The translations under genes were made by a program, and so were the position numbers. The notes below the pieces were generated by a model. The model searched no databases. It was not told the DNA's origin and saw only the letters and a program-made list of their open reading frames with translations. From UBA6168 sp964423205 (GTDB lineage: Bacteria > Bacteroidota > Bacteroidia > Chitinophagales > Saprospiraceae), in assembly GCA_964423205.1 (NCBI GenBank), contig CAYRDX010000004.1:1-64000 (forward strand): 64,000 nucleotides of DNA, in the 5' to 3' direction. How positions within the stretch are numbered: position 1 is the stretch's first letter; every line of letters begins with the position of its first letter. Positions 17,611 to 26,149 of the stretch are shown here, in pieces.

Positions 17611-17647
17611 AGAGGGCGTAAACCAATACCAAGTGTTCACGCCCTCT
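17611..17647. terminator. Bidirectional terminator hairpin between gcvP and the PurF-like gene
   Basis: AGAGGGCGT (17611-17619) pairs with ACGCCCTCT (17639-17647), a perfect 9-bp GC-rich stem with a 19-nt loop, placed between two convergent genes. Confidence 0.65.
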
Positions 17648-17668
17648 TCTCTATTAACCTTGCCGGCC

Positions 17669-19561
17669 TCAATAAGCCCTTTCGTTTTTATTCTCCATAT
17701 AATTCATAAAAGAACGGTTTGCTACCATATTCCCGCCCGGCGTCGGATAGTCGCCGGTGAAGTACCAATCTCCTCTATGATTTGGACAAGCTGCATGTAA
17801 TCCTTCAATGGTTTGGAAAATGACCTGTACTTCAAGGTTCAGCTCTTTAGGTGTTACGATTTTAGAAATCATTGCCGCAATTTCACGTGTCTTGAAATGA
17901 GCGTAAAGCTCTTTTACGGCGTTTATCATTTCTTCTTTAGGCAACTGAACCTGGTCTTTACATTTTTGATAAGTTTCCATCAGAAGGTGTGTTTGACCAG
18001 TGACTTCCAGTAGTTTGAGTAAAGCCTTAAAAGCAACGAAGGAATTCAGTTTCGACATATCTATACCATAACAATCAGGGTATCTAATCTGTGGAGCACT
18101 GGACACGATAATGATCTTTTTTGGCTTTAAACGGCCCACTATGCTGATGATGCTCTTGCGCAAAGTGGTACCCCGCACAATACTATCATCCAGTAAAACA
18201 ATATTGTCCACATCATCCTGGACAGTCCCGTAAGTTACATCGTAGCCATGTGAAACGAGGTTGCCCCTGCTTTGGTCATCAGCAATAAAAGTCCGGAGCT
18301 TGGCATCTTTATGTATGATTTTTTCCACCCTGGGCCTTGAAGCCAATATGTCATTGATTGACTTGGCATCCGGATTTGGGCCAAGGGCGAGAATTTTATT
18401 CACCTTGGTCTCTCTTAACTTATTCTCCACTCCTCGGATTAAACCTAAGAAGGCAGCTTCTGCAGTATTGGGTACATAAGAAAATATCGTGTGTTCAATG
18501 TCATTATCGATAGCCTCCATTACAGGAATGGCAAGCTGTTCACCCAATTGTTTTCGCTCATTATAAATATCCCTGTCATTTCCCCTGGAAAAATAAATGC
18601 GCTCAAAGGAACAGGACTTTTTATTTCCTTCCTCAATGAAGGGCAGTTCCTGTAAGTTGCCGCTCTTTTTAATGATTAAGGCATGTCCGGGCTTTAGTTC
18701 TTTTACAGATGAATACTTTACATCAAAAGCTGTTTGAATGGTGGGCCTCTCCGAACATACCACTGCTACCTCGTCGTCGTGATAATAAAAGGCAGGCCTG
18801 ATGCCATTGGGGTCGCGCATGACAAAAGCATCCCCATGACCGATGAGTCCAGCCATTGTGTAACCTCCGTCAAATTTCTTACTAGCCCTTCGCAAAAGGC
18901 GCTGAACGTCCAGATTTTCAAAAATCAGGTCATTGATTTCCTGATTATTATATCCATCAGGTTTGTACCAGGTGTGTAACCTTTGCACTTCATCGTCCAG
19001 AAAGTGGCCGATTTTTTCCAGCACCGTTACGGTATCGGTTCTTTCCATGGGGTATTGGCCAAAACTTACCAATTCTTCAAATAGCTCGTTTACATTGGTC
19101 AGGTTGAAATTTCCGGCAAGGACCAAAGTCCTGTTTATCCAGTTGTTTTTACGGATGAATGGATGAACGTTTTTCACACTGTTCTCGCCATGGGTTCCGT
19201 ACCTCAAGTGCCCCAGTAACAATTCGCCAATAAACGGTACTTTGTTTTTTAACCAGGTTATGTCCTGATCTTTATCCTTCGGAACGTCATTGATCTTGTT
19301 GTAAACAGTCTTGAAAATGCTTTGGATAGAATTTGACCCATTGCTACGCTTGCGATGAATTACCTTCACTCCGGGAGGTATGTCCAACTTTACAGATGCC
19401 AAGCCTGCTCCATCCTGACCTCTGTTTCTTTGCTTCTCCATCAGCAATTGAAGCTTATTAAGGCCATAGAGAACAGTGCCGTATTTTTCGGCATAATAAT
19501 TCATTGGCTTTAGCAATCGTATAAGAGCAATGCCACACTCATGTCTGATAAAATCACTCAT
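17669..19561 (-). CDS. PurF-like class II glutamine amidotransferase/phosphoribosyltransferase
   Basis: A 630-residue protein with a class II glutaminase domain followed by a phosphoribosyltransferase domain, the PurF architecture. Cys9 in RHECGIALIRLL is the probable N-terminal nucleophile after removal of an eight-residue propeptide. Other supports are RNRGQDGAGLASV and LGHLRYGTHGE. The PRPP loop is intact (VLLDDSIVRGTTLR). Standard PurF is about 470-510 residues; the extra length includes a C-terminal region of about 110 residues (TPKELNLEVQVIFQTIEGLH to the end). Bacteroidota often have this long form in addition to a normal PurF. It may make phosphoribosylamine or a related product; the exact role is unsure. 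It is monocistronic with a strong promoter. Confidence 0.85.
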   Translation of the reverse strand: MSDFIRHECGIALIRLLKPMNYYAEKYGTVLYGLNKLQLLMEKQRNRGQDGAGLASVKLDIPPGVKVIHRKRSNGSNSIQSIFKTVYNKINDVPKDKDQDITWLKNKVPFIGELLLGHLRYGTHGENSVKNVHPFIRKNNWINRTLVLAGNFNLTNVNELFEELVSFGQYPMERTDTVTVLEKIGHFLDDEVQRLHTWYKPDGYNNQEINDLIFENLDVQRLLRRASKKFDGGYTMAGLIGHGDAFVMRDPNGIRPAFYYHDDEVAVVCSERPTIQTAFDVKYSSVKELKPGHALIIKKSGNLQELPFIEEGNKKSCSFERIYFSRGNDRDIYNERKQLGEQLAIPVMEAIDNDIEHTIFSYVPNTAEAAFLGLIRGVENKLRETKVNKILALGPNPDAKSINDILASRPRVEKIIHKDAKLRTFIADDQSRGNLVSHGYDVTYGTVQDDVDNIVLLDDSIVRGTTLRKSIISIVGRLKPKKIIIVSSAPQIRYPDCYGIDMSKLNSFVAFKALLKLLEVTGQTHLLMETYQKCKDQVQLPKEEMINAVKELYAHFKTREIAAMISKIVTPKELNLEVQVIFQTIEGLHAACPNHRGDWYFTGDYPTPGGNMVANRSFMNYMENKNERAY

Positions 19562-19898
19562 TCTTTTAAGAAAATGAAATGCAAAAAGGGAATGGTAAAT
19601 CCATTCTCCTTCCTCACAAAATTGACCTCTTTATCATTCGGAAGAACTGCAAAGTTACATCTATGACCGTAACCACCAAAGCTTAAAACCAGGGAACGGG
19701 TTTAGTACAAATCTTAGTTATAATTGAATTAATTTCCCTGAAAATACACCTAATTTGTTGCGCCACGATAATCAACCTGTAGGAAAGCAAGGTACGACCT
19801 GAATTCAGGTGTTTCAGACCTGTGGCTTCGTCAAAAAGACCTTTTAGGAATCGAACCGGTTTGTTCATTACCAAGGAGCATCTAAACAGCTATTATCA
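19562..19898. other. Divergent spacer between the PurF-like and 117-residue genes
   Basis: Apart from the PurF-like promoter at 19650-19680 I see no further gene or structure. No clear promoter faces the plus-strand gene at 19899. Confidence 0.5.
19650..19680 (-). promoter_or_regulatory. Promoter of the PurF-like gene
   Basis: On the minus strand TTTG, a 19-bp spacer and TAACTTTG: an exact match to the Bacteroidota promoter form. The predicted leader is about 80 nt. Confidence 0.7.
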
Positions 19899-20252
19899 AT
19901 GAAAGACACAGCATTGTTCAAAAAACTCCGGCGGGAACTAAAAACCTATATGCCCGCCATTAAGAATGCAGCTGATATTATCATCGTACAGGAAGTGTCC
20001 TCTTACCCCATTTTTGTTATTCACCAGCACAGTGTTGACATTGGCATAAATATCGTTGATAAAGAAAAGGTAAATGGTGACTGGTCGGTAAATGCATCAT
20101 CGCTGGAGGAGTTTGTAGCGAAGCAGATCATAACTCAGGAAAAAGTTGAAGAATTCAGCTTTCTTTACAAAACCCACGCCGATGAGCTTTGCCTTTTTGT
20201 GCTCAATGAGTCAGGAGCCAATTTTGTCTTTATGCCTTTTGAGTCAGATTAA
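19899..20252 (+). CDS. Conserved-looking hypothetical protein, 117 residues
   Basis: A small soluble protein with balanced codon use and an alternating alpha/beta pattern (IKNAADIIIVQEVSSYPIFVIH, then VDIGINIVD, WSVNASSLEEFVAKQII, LCLFVLNESGANFVFMPF). No motif or signal peptide is seen and I do not recognise the family. It ends 68 bp before the hybrid kinase gene on the same strand, so they may be cotranscribed. Confidence 0.65.
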   Translation: MKDTALFKKLRRELKTYMPAIKNAADIIIVQEVSSYPIFVIHQHSVDIGINIVDKEKVNGDWSVNASSLEEFVAKQIITQEKVEEFSFLYKTHADELCLFVLNESGANFVFMPFESD

Positions 20253-20320
20253 CAGGAAACCCCAGTCTTCCCAACCAAGATTGTTCCTCCCATTTTTTTT
20301 CGAAATCAACCTTTGCTTTT

Positions 20321-22639
20321 ATGTTGAGCACGAGCAATACTGCCAAGGTTGCCACTGCAAACAAGATCCTACTTGTTGAAGACAATCCGGGAGATGCCCG
20401 ACTGGTAGAGATTTATCTCGCCGAGTCCGACCTACATGATCATCCGATGATACATAAAACTACCTTGGGCGATGCGCTTGAATTTCTTAAAGAAGAAAAA
20501 AACGTAGCAGGTATATTACTTGATTTGACTTTGCCCGACAGCAGCGGGCCTGACACCCTTGAAGTCTTGCTGAACCAATTTCCCTATTCCAATGTAATCG
20601 TTTTAACTGGCCTTACCGACAAACAGGTAGGGCTGAGGTGTGTGCAGACCGGCGCCCAGGACTATCTCATCAAAGGTGAGTTCGACCAGGACCAGTTGTC
20701 AAAATCTCTTCGATTTTCCATTGAGCGTGCCAGGGTATTAAAAAGGTTGGAAGAGACCCAGGACATTGCTCACATTGGAAGCTGGGAATATCATCCCGAA
20801 TCCAACTATTTCCTTGCTTCCAATGAAATGTACAGAATTGTGGGGCGGATACCCAATATCCGGCCCAGGACTGATTCGGATTCCATAGAAAATGATTGTG
20901 TGTTTAAACTGCTTCATGGCATCCATCAGCAGGCATCCATCTACGGTGAATTCCACGATGATATAGAGATTAAACGTGAAGACGGAAGCATTCGCTATGC
21001 ATTTGTTGAATGTCGTTTTCAGGAAAATCACAAGGGAAAGGTTTCATTTCAAGGCATTCTCCAGGACATAACTGAAAGAAAGTTGTCGGAACAGGAAGCG
21101 GCGGAGAGCAAAGAGCGATATCAGGAAATATTCTCACAAAGTAAAGATGCCATCCTCGTTTGTAATCCTGAAGGCAGATTGATGGATTTCAATCATGCCA
21201 CCATTGACTTATTTGGATTTAACAGTGAGGAATTATTATCTGATCTGGAAATCAGGCAGCTCTTTTACACCCGTGAAAACTTCAATGAATTCATTGCAAA
21301 ATTGAAGGAACGGGGCTCGGTAAAGGATTTTGACATTTACGCAATCAGAAAAGATGGTTCTTTCAGGGACTGTCTGCTATCGGCTACAATCGGACGCACT
21401 TCAAAAGGAAGCTTCTACAGTTGTATCGTCCGCGATATCACCGAGCAAAAACAAACTGAAAGACTTCGTAAGGAAAAGGAACTCGCTGAACAGGCAGCAA
21501 AGATGAGAGAGCAATTTGTGGCGAGCATCAGCCATGAAATGCGTACACCCATGAACGCCATTTTCGGAATGAGTAATTTGCTTGAGAAAAGCAATCTCGA
21601 CTCAGAGCAAGCCGACCTTGTGGATTCTATAAAGAAGTCTTCAGAGGTGCTGTTGGGAATTATAAACGACATCCTCGATATCAGTTCCATTCAGAATAAC
21701 CGGGTCAACTTTGACAACAAGATATTCGACTTGCATAGCCTCCTTGAGAATGTCGTAAAAGTTATGCAATATAAAGCTGTTGAAAAGGATTTATCCATAC
21801 GACTATCCATTGCTGAAAATGTACCACAGCTTGTTATTGGCGACCCATTGAGACTAAATCAAATCTTGTACAACCTTATCGGTAATGGGATAAAGTTTTC
21901 AGAAAAAGGATACGTAGAATTAAAAGTAAAAAAGCTGCACGATATACTGGAAAGTGTACAGCTCTTTTTCGAGGTTGAAGATTCAGGTATTGGCATACCA
22001 GCAGATAAGCTGGACAGCATTTTTGATTCGTTTTCCACAATAAGGTACAAGGACAAAGTTGTTGAAGGAACAGGCCTCGGTCTGTCCATAGTAAAAAACT
22101 TAATTGAAATGCAAGGAGGGAAAATTAGGGTAGAAAGCAGCTTGGATGCAGGTTCACGTTTTTCTTTTGACCTTTTGTATGAGTCAGCCTTAGAACCCGA
22201 ATTACATGCAGAACAGGATTACCCAGACATAGATGGACTAGATGATTCTACTCCCATCAGGCTCTTACTCATGGAAGACCATAAAATGAACCAGCTTGTC
22301 GCCACCAAAACACTCAGGAAAAGATGGGAATCCATAGAAATTGATGTGGCAGAAAATGGTGCCCAAGGAATTGAGTTTCTAATGGCCAAGAATTACGATA
22401 TCATACTGATGGATATTCAGATGCCTGTAATGGATGGATATGAAGCCACCCGTATCATCAGACATGAACTGCCTCCCGAAAAAGCAAGGACACCCATCAT
22501 TGCCATGACAGCACACGCCCATATCAGCATGGAAGAAAAGTTCAAACTGTTTGGTATGGACGATTTTGTATTGAAGCCATTTGAGCCAAAAGAACTCTAT
22601 TACAAAGTCTTATTCCACAAAAACAAAAATGCAACATGA
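20321..22639 (+). CDS. Cytoplasmic hybrid histidine kinase (REC-PAS-PAS-HisKA-HATPase-REC)
   Basis: A 772-residue hybrid kinase without TM segments. In order: a receiver domain at about 14-130 with phospho-acceptor Asp68 (GILLDLTLPDSSG); two PAS domains at about 145-255 and 265-375; HisKA with His405 (FVASISHEMRTPMN); a HATPase domain with N-box LYNLIGNGIKFS, GIGIP and GTGLGLSIVKNL; and a C-terminal receiver with Asp698 (IILMDIQMPVMDGYEA). The signal is presumably intracellular or enters through the first receiver. The stop codon overlaps the start of the HPt gene (ATGA), so the two form one relay. No output regulator is adjacent. Confidence 0.92.
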   Translation: MLSTSNTAKVATANKILLVEDNPGDARLVEIYLAESDLHDHPMIHKTTLGDALEFLKEEKNVAGILLDLTLPDSSGPDTLEVLLNQFPYSNVIVLTGLTDKQVGLRCVQTGAQDYLIKGEFDQDQLSKSLRFSIERARVLKRLEETQDIAHIGSWEYHPESNYFLASNEMYRIVGRIPNIRPRTDSDSIENDCVFKLLHGIHQQASIYGEFHDDIEIKREDGSIRYAFVECRFQENHKGKVSFQGILQDITERKLSEQEAAESKERYQEIFSQSKDAILVCNPEGRLMDFNHATIDLFGFNSEELLSDLEIRQLFYTRENFNEFIAKLKERGSVKDFDIYAIRKDGSFRDCLLSATIGRTSKGSFYSCIVRDITEQKQTERLRKEKELAEQAAKMREQFVASISHEMRTPMNAIFGMSNLLEKSNLDSEQADLVDSIKKSSEVLLGIINDILDISSIQNNRVNFDNKIFDLHSLLENVVKVMQYKAVEKDLSIRLSIAENVPQLVIGDPLRLNQILYNLIGNGIKFSEKGYVELKVKKLHDILESVQLFFEVEDSGIGIPADKLDSIFDSFSTIRYKDKVVEGTGLGLSIVKNLIEMQGGKIRVESSLDAGSRFSFDLLYESALEPELHAEQDYPDIDGLDDSTPIRLLLMEDHKMNQLVATKTLRKRWESIEIDVAENGAQGIEFLMAKNYDIILMDIQMPVMDGYEATRIIRHELPPEKARTPIIAMTAHAHISMEEKFKLFGMDDFVLKPFEPKELYYKVLFHKNKNAT

Positions 22640-22995
22640 ATAAACTGACATTACCTCTTATCAACCTGGACTATTTGAAGATGATATGCGACGGAGACAT
22701 GGACATGGAGAAGACCATGATTGAAATGTTGATTTCAGAACTACCCCTGGAATTTGAGCAGATGAAACTTCTTTTCCGGGATTCCAACTGGCAGGAATTA
22801 GGTGCTCTGAGCCATAAAATGAAATCCACATTAGCTTTTGTTGGAAATGATGAATTAACTGATGCCAACAAAGAAATCGAACTGATTTGCAAGGATAAAG
22901 GTGATACCGGAAAAATTGCCCTCCTATTGGCAGTGATGCAAAAAGACTTTGAAGATACCGTTCAACAACTCAAAGAAGAACTGGAAAGAGTTTAG
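22636..22995 (+). CDS. HPt (histidine phosphotransfer) protein
   Basis: A 119-residue single-domain HPt protein. The phosphorylatable His60 lies in ELGALSHKMKSTLAFVG, the usual H-K-x-K-S signature. The N-terminus (LPLINLDYLKMICDGD) matches the helix that precedes HPt bundles. Its ATG overlaps the kinase stop by 4 bp, which implies translational coupling. It should take phosphate from Asp698 of the kinase and pass it to an unlinked response regulator. Confidence 0.88.
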   Translation: MNKLTLPLINLDYLKMICDGDMDMEKTMIEMLISELPLEFEQMKLLFRDSNWQELGALSHKMKSTLAFVGNDELTDANKEIELICKDKGDTGKIALLLAVMQKDFEDTVQQLKEELERV

Positions 22996-23040
22996 TCGCT
23001 CATCAGCAAACCTAAAGCTGGAAGCAGCTTAGAATTGAAA

Positions 23041-23094
23041 TTTTGCGAATGGAATCGCAAAAAACCCGGTATTATTGCGAATGGAATCGCAAAA
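23041..23094. promoter_or_regulatory. Two identical operator-like palindromes before the DUF4143 ATPase
   Basis: TTTTGCGA-ATGGAA-TCGCAAAA (23041-23062) and TATTGCGA-ATGGAA-TCGCAAAA (23073-23094). The two copies are 32 bp apart centre to centre, three helical turns, and the second ends directly at the ATG of the ATPase remnant. This fits a cooperative repressor site or a structured leader. Confidence 0.55.
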
Positions 23095-24216
23095 ATGATA
23101 CAAAGAGTCCTTTCAGAACAATTTCGCCGCTGATTATTTAGTGGCAAGGCAATCATTCTAACCGGCCCGCGTCAGTCTGGTAAAACTACCCTGCTCAGAG
23201 ATTTCTTCAGCAGTACCGAAGAACTTTTATGGTTGAACGGTGATGACCCTGAAACGCGGTTATTGCTTGAAAACATCACTACTACAAAGTGGCAGCGTGT
23301 AATCGGCAATCATAAAATTCTTGTGCTCGACGAGGCACAACGCATTAGCGATATCGGAATAAAACTGAAATTGATAACTGATCAAATCAGTGGTGTGCAA
23401 GTGGTTGCTTCGGGCTCAAGTGCTTTTGAACTGGCGAATAAAATCAACGAGCCACTTACCGGACGAAAATGGCACTTTCACCTCTTTCCGCTCTCCTTCG
23501 GCGAAATGGAAAAGCACCATGGTTTCATGGAAGAAAACAGAAGATTGTCCGACCGGCTTATTTACGGTTACTACCCGGAAGTAGTAAGCAATCCGGGACA
23601 GGAAAGGGAGCTATTGACGCAACTGACGGATAGTTATCTCTACAAGGACATACTCTTATGGGAGCGAATCAAGAAGCCGGAAAAACTAATCAAACTCTTA
23701 CAGGCCCTTGCATTTCAACTTGGAAACGAAGTCTCTTTTCATGAACTTGGACAAATAACAGACCTCGACAACCAAACGGTAGAAAATTACATCACCTTAC
23801 TGGAACAGACGTTCATCATTTTCCGCCTGCAGCCCCTTAGCCGTAACCTTCGAAAGGAACTTAAATCCAAGCGCAAAATATACTTCTACGATAACGGCAT
23901 ACGCAATGCCATCATCGCACAATTTCAACCCATAGAATTGAGGCAGGACATTGGTCCACTTTGGGAAAACTGGCTCATCAGCGAGCGCTTGAAAATTCTT
24001 CATTACAATAACATCCCCGCCAATACTTTCTTCTGGCGCACCATGGACCAACAGGAAATTGACTATGTCGAAGAAAGGGACGGTAAAATGTGGGCCTGGG
24101 AATTCAAATGGAATCCAAGTGCCAAAGTCAGCTTCTCCAAAACCTTCACAAATGCCTACCCGCAAAACGAACTATCATTCGTTCACAGAGACAACTATTT
24201 TGATTTTTTGAAATGA
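23095..24216 (+). pseudogene. DUF4143-type AAA ATPase interrupted by an in-frame stop
   Basis: Reading from the ATG at 23095 gives MIQRVLSEQFRR, then TGA at 23131-23133, then in the same frame LFSGKAIILTGPRQSGKTTLL (Walker A), LVLDEAQR (Walker B), and a C-terminal half with the PD-(D/E)XK-like signature ENWLISERLK, then WRTMDQQEIDYVEE and WEFKWN. This is the AAA-14/DUF4143 ATPase family, normally 370-390 residues, which matches the length here apart from the stop. The next possible start (TTG at 23233) would lose the Walker A motif. One nonsense mutation (for example TGG to TGA) explains it. Everything after the stop looks intact, so the loss is recent, or the base is a sequencing error. The family has unknown function and is often linked to mobile or toxin-like loci. 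Confidence 0.8.
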
Positions 24217-24437
24217 CGATAGTAGTGGGGATTTTCCAGGTGCATTCCATCGAAACACAGGTTGAGAGATAGGAGGATGGAAGGATAAACTCAACTTGGA
24301 ATAAGAGAGCCAAAAGCTAACAGCCAACCCCCAACCGCCTGACCATCCTGCAAATCCTGCAATCCTGTCATCGCTAACCGCCAAATGCCAACCCCGAAGG
24401 GGCAAGGCCCAAAGGGCCAGGCAGCCAAGAGCCAGTA
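24217..24437. repeat. Intergenic low-complexity repeats
   Basis: Spacer with short degenerate repeats: CCAA-rich units (AAAGCTAACAGCCAACCC near 24312), an ATCCTG array (24345-24367) and a GCCAAC-rich stretch ending in GGGCAAGGCCCAAAGGGCC. The same ATCCTG and CCAACAG words recur at 1040-1060 and 26034-26094. No gene. Confidence 0.6.
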
Positions 24438-25898
24438 TCATTTCCCGATGCAAAACTTCGAAAAGATATTACCCAATAAATCTTCCACCCCGACATCCCC
24501 GGTTATTTCAGATAAATAAGCCAGTGCCCGGCGAATATCCATGGCGATAAAGTCGGAGGTGATGCCACTATCCAGACCGTTCGACAAGTCAGTCAGGCTT
24601 TCCGAGGCTTTCTGCAGGGCTTCGAAATGGCGGGCATTGGTCACTATGGGGCTTTCCAGATTAATTTGCTGTTCCACCACAGTTTCGTAAAGCTTCTCCT
24701 TTAGACAAGGAATGTTCATGCCGTGTTTAGCGGAGAGGGTTACAATTTGGTGAGTTTGGAGTTTGGCTCCGATAGCTATCGGAGGAAGTTTGGAGCTACG
24801 GAAGAGGGTTTGAGGGATTTCTGGATTGTCTGGCTGGGTTAGCCATTCGGGTTTGAAATTTGGGCTTAGATCCATTTTATTGCAAACAACCAACAATTGG
24901 AGATTCGATGCCTGCAACCCTTCCAAATCGTTTAACACCTCGTCGATTTTCGTTTCCACCACATCAAATATATAGAGCAAAAGAGCGGACTGACGGATTT
25001 TCTCCAGAGCCTTTTCAACGCCAATGGCCTCAATCTGGTCCTGAGCTTCACGGATGCCCGCTGTATCCACCAACCGAAACTCAATACCTTTTATGTTCAG
25101 TACCTCTTCAATCGTATCCCGGGTCGTACCGGCAATATCACTGACTATCGCCCTGTCTTCGTTGAGCAATTGATTCAGCAATGTTGATTTCCCCGCATTG
25201 GGCCTGCCTGCAATTACAGTGGGCACTCCGTTTTTAATGACGTTACCCAGTTTGAAGGATTGCAAAATGGATTGGACAATAGCCTGTATCTTTTGAACAG
25301 TTTTCTTTAGCAATTCCCTGTTGGCAAATTCAACATCCTCTTCAGAGAAGTCGAGCTCTAATTCAATCAGGCTGGCGAAATCAATCAACTCCTGCCTCAG
25401 GACTTTGATTTCTTTGCTGAATCCTCCACGCATTTGCCGCAGAGCAACTGCATGGGCACTTTCAGTATGCGAACTGATAAGGTCAGCCACTGCTTCTGCC
25501 TGCGACAAATCCATTCGCCCATGAAGGAAGGCGCGCATGGTGAATTCACCGGGCCTGGCCAGCCGGGCGCCTTTTTGAATGAAAAGCGACAATACTTCCT
25601 GAAGAATATAAGGCGACCCGTGGCAGGAAACTTCTGCTACATTTTCGCCCGTATAGGAATGTGGCGCTATAAACAGAGCGACCAGGGCTTCATCCAAAAT
25701 CCTGCATTCATCGTTGATGATGGCTCCAAAATGTATGGTATGACTGCTTTGTTCCAGCAGGTTTTTACCACGGAAAACCTGCTGCACGATATCAATTGCC
25801 TTTTCACCAGACAGTCGAATGACGCCGATAGCCCCAACACCAGGTGGTGTGGCCAAAGCGACAATGGTATCGTTTAAATCGAGTTTACTGTAATTCAC
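24438..25898 (-). CDS. mnmE: tRNA modification GTPase MnmE
   Basis: A full-length MnmE of 486 residues, longer than the usual 450-460. It has the tetrahydrofolate-binding N-terminal domain (TIVALATPPGVGAIGVIRLSG), a helical domain and an inserted G domain: P-loop GRPNAGKST (231-239), GTTRDT (257-262), DTAGI, NKMD (340-343), SAK (389-391), and the C-terminal CIGK. With MnmG it installs cmnm5/nm5 groups on wobble uridines. The spacing from NKMD to SAK is about 26 residues longer than in E. coli, and the extra residues contain a translated palindromic repeat (residues 372-378). Flanked on both sides by intergenic repeats. Confidence 0.93.
   Translation of the reverse strand: MNYSKLDLNDTIVALATPPGVGAIGVIRLSGEKAIDIVQQVFRGKNLLEQSSHTIHFGAIINDECRILDEALVALFIAPHSYTGENVAEVSCHGSPYILQEVLSLFIQKGARLARPGEFTMRAFLHGRMDLSQAEAVADLISSHTESAHAVALRQMRGGFSKEIKVLRQELIDFASLIELELDFSEEDVEFANRELLKKTVQKIQAIVQSILQSFKLGNVIKNGVPTVIAGRPNAGKSTLLNQLLNEDRAIVSDIAGTTRDTIEEVLNIKGIEFRLVDTAGIREAQDQIEAIGVEKALEKIRQSALLLYIFDVVETKIDEVLNDLEGLQASNLQLLVVCNKMDLSPNFKPEWLTQPDNPEIPQTLFRSSKLPPIAIGAKLQTHQIVTLSAKHGMNIPCLKEKLYETVVEQQINLESPIVTNARHFEALQKASESLTDLSNGLDSGITSDFIAMDIRRALAYLSEITGDVGVEDLLGNIFSKFCIGK
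24767..24784. repeat. Palindromic repeat inside mnmE
   Basis: CTCCGATAGCTATCGGAG is a perfect 18-bp palindrome flanked by direct AGTTTGG copies (24760-24766 and 24787-24793). The core CCGATAGCTATCGG is the same as in the intergenic element at 28585-28604. Confidence 0.7.
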
Positions 25899-25922
25899 AG
25901 CACAAAAATAATCAAAGGAGAT

Positions 25923-26094
25923 TGGGAATGGAGAATGGAGAATTGAGAATGAGGGATGAGGGATGAGGGATGAGGAATGAGGGATAAAGAGACTTTGCGT
26001 CTTTGCGCCCTTTGCGGTTAAGATTCAACTGTGCCAACAGCCAACAGCCAACAGCCAACTTCCAACAGCCAACAGCCAACAGCCAAAAGCCAAC
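25923..26094. repeat. Three short-repeat blocks: GAGGGAT, TTTGCG and CCAACAG
   Basis: Between mnmE and the arginase-family gene are a purine-rich array with 7-bp unit GAGGGAT (about five copies, 25950-25985), a block with three TTTGCG words at 9-10 bp spacing (25992-26022), and almost nine copies of the 7-bp unit CCAACAG with few mismatches (26034-26094). Such intergenic words are common in Bacteroidota genomes. They are too short and spacerless for CRISPR. Confidence 0.75.
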
Positions 26095-26149
26095 TTCGAC
26101 GTACTTTGTTTAAATTTGATTATACATCCACACGATAACAAGTAAACAA

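Noticed and set aside
23131..23133. TGA read as selenocysteine in the ATPase
   Set aside because: The position precedes the Walker A motif, no selenocysteine use is known in this family and no selenocysteine insertion structure is apparent.
24175..24453. 92-residue minus-strand ORF in the mnmE spacer
   Set aside because: Consists of translated intergenic repeats.
25434..25877. 147-residue plus-strand ORF inside mnmE
   Set aside because: Antisense shadow of a conserved gene, no family features.
26034..26094. CRISPR-like array
   Set aside because: 7-bp units repeat without unique spacers, and no cas genes are present.
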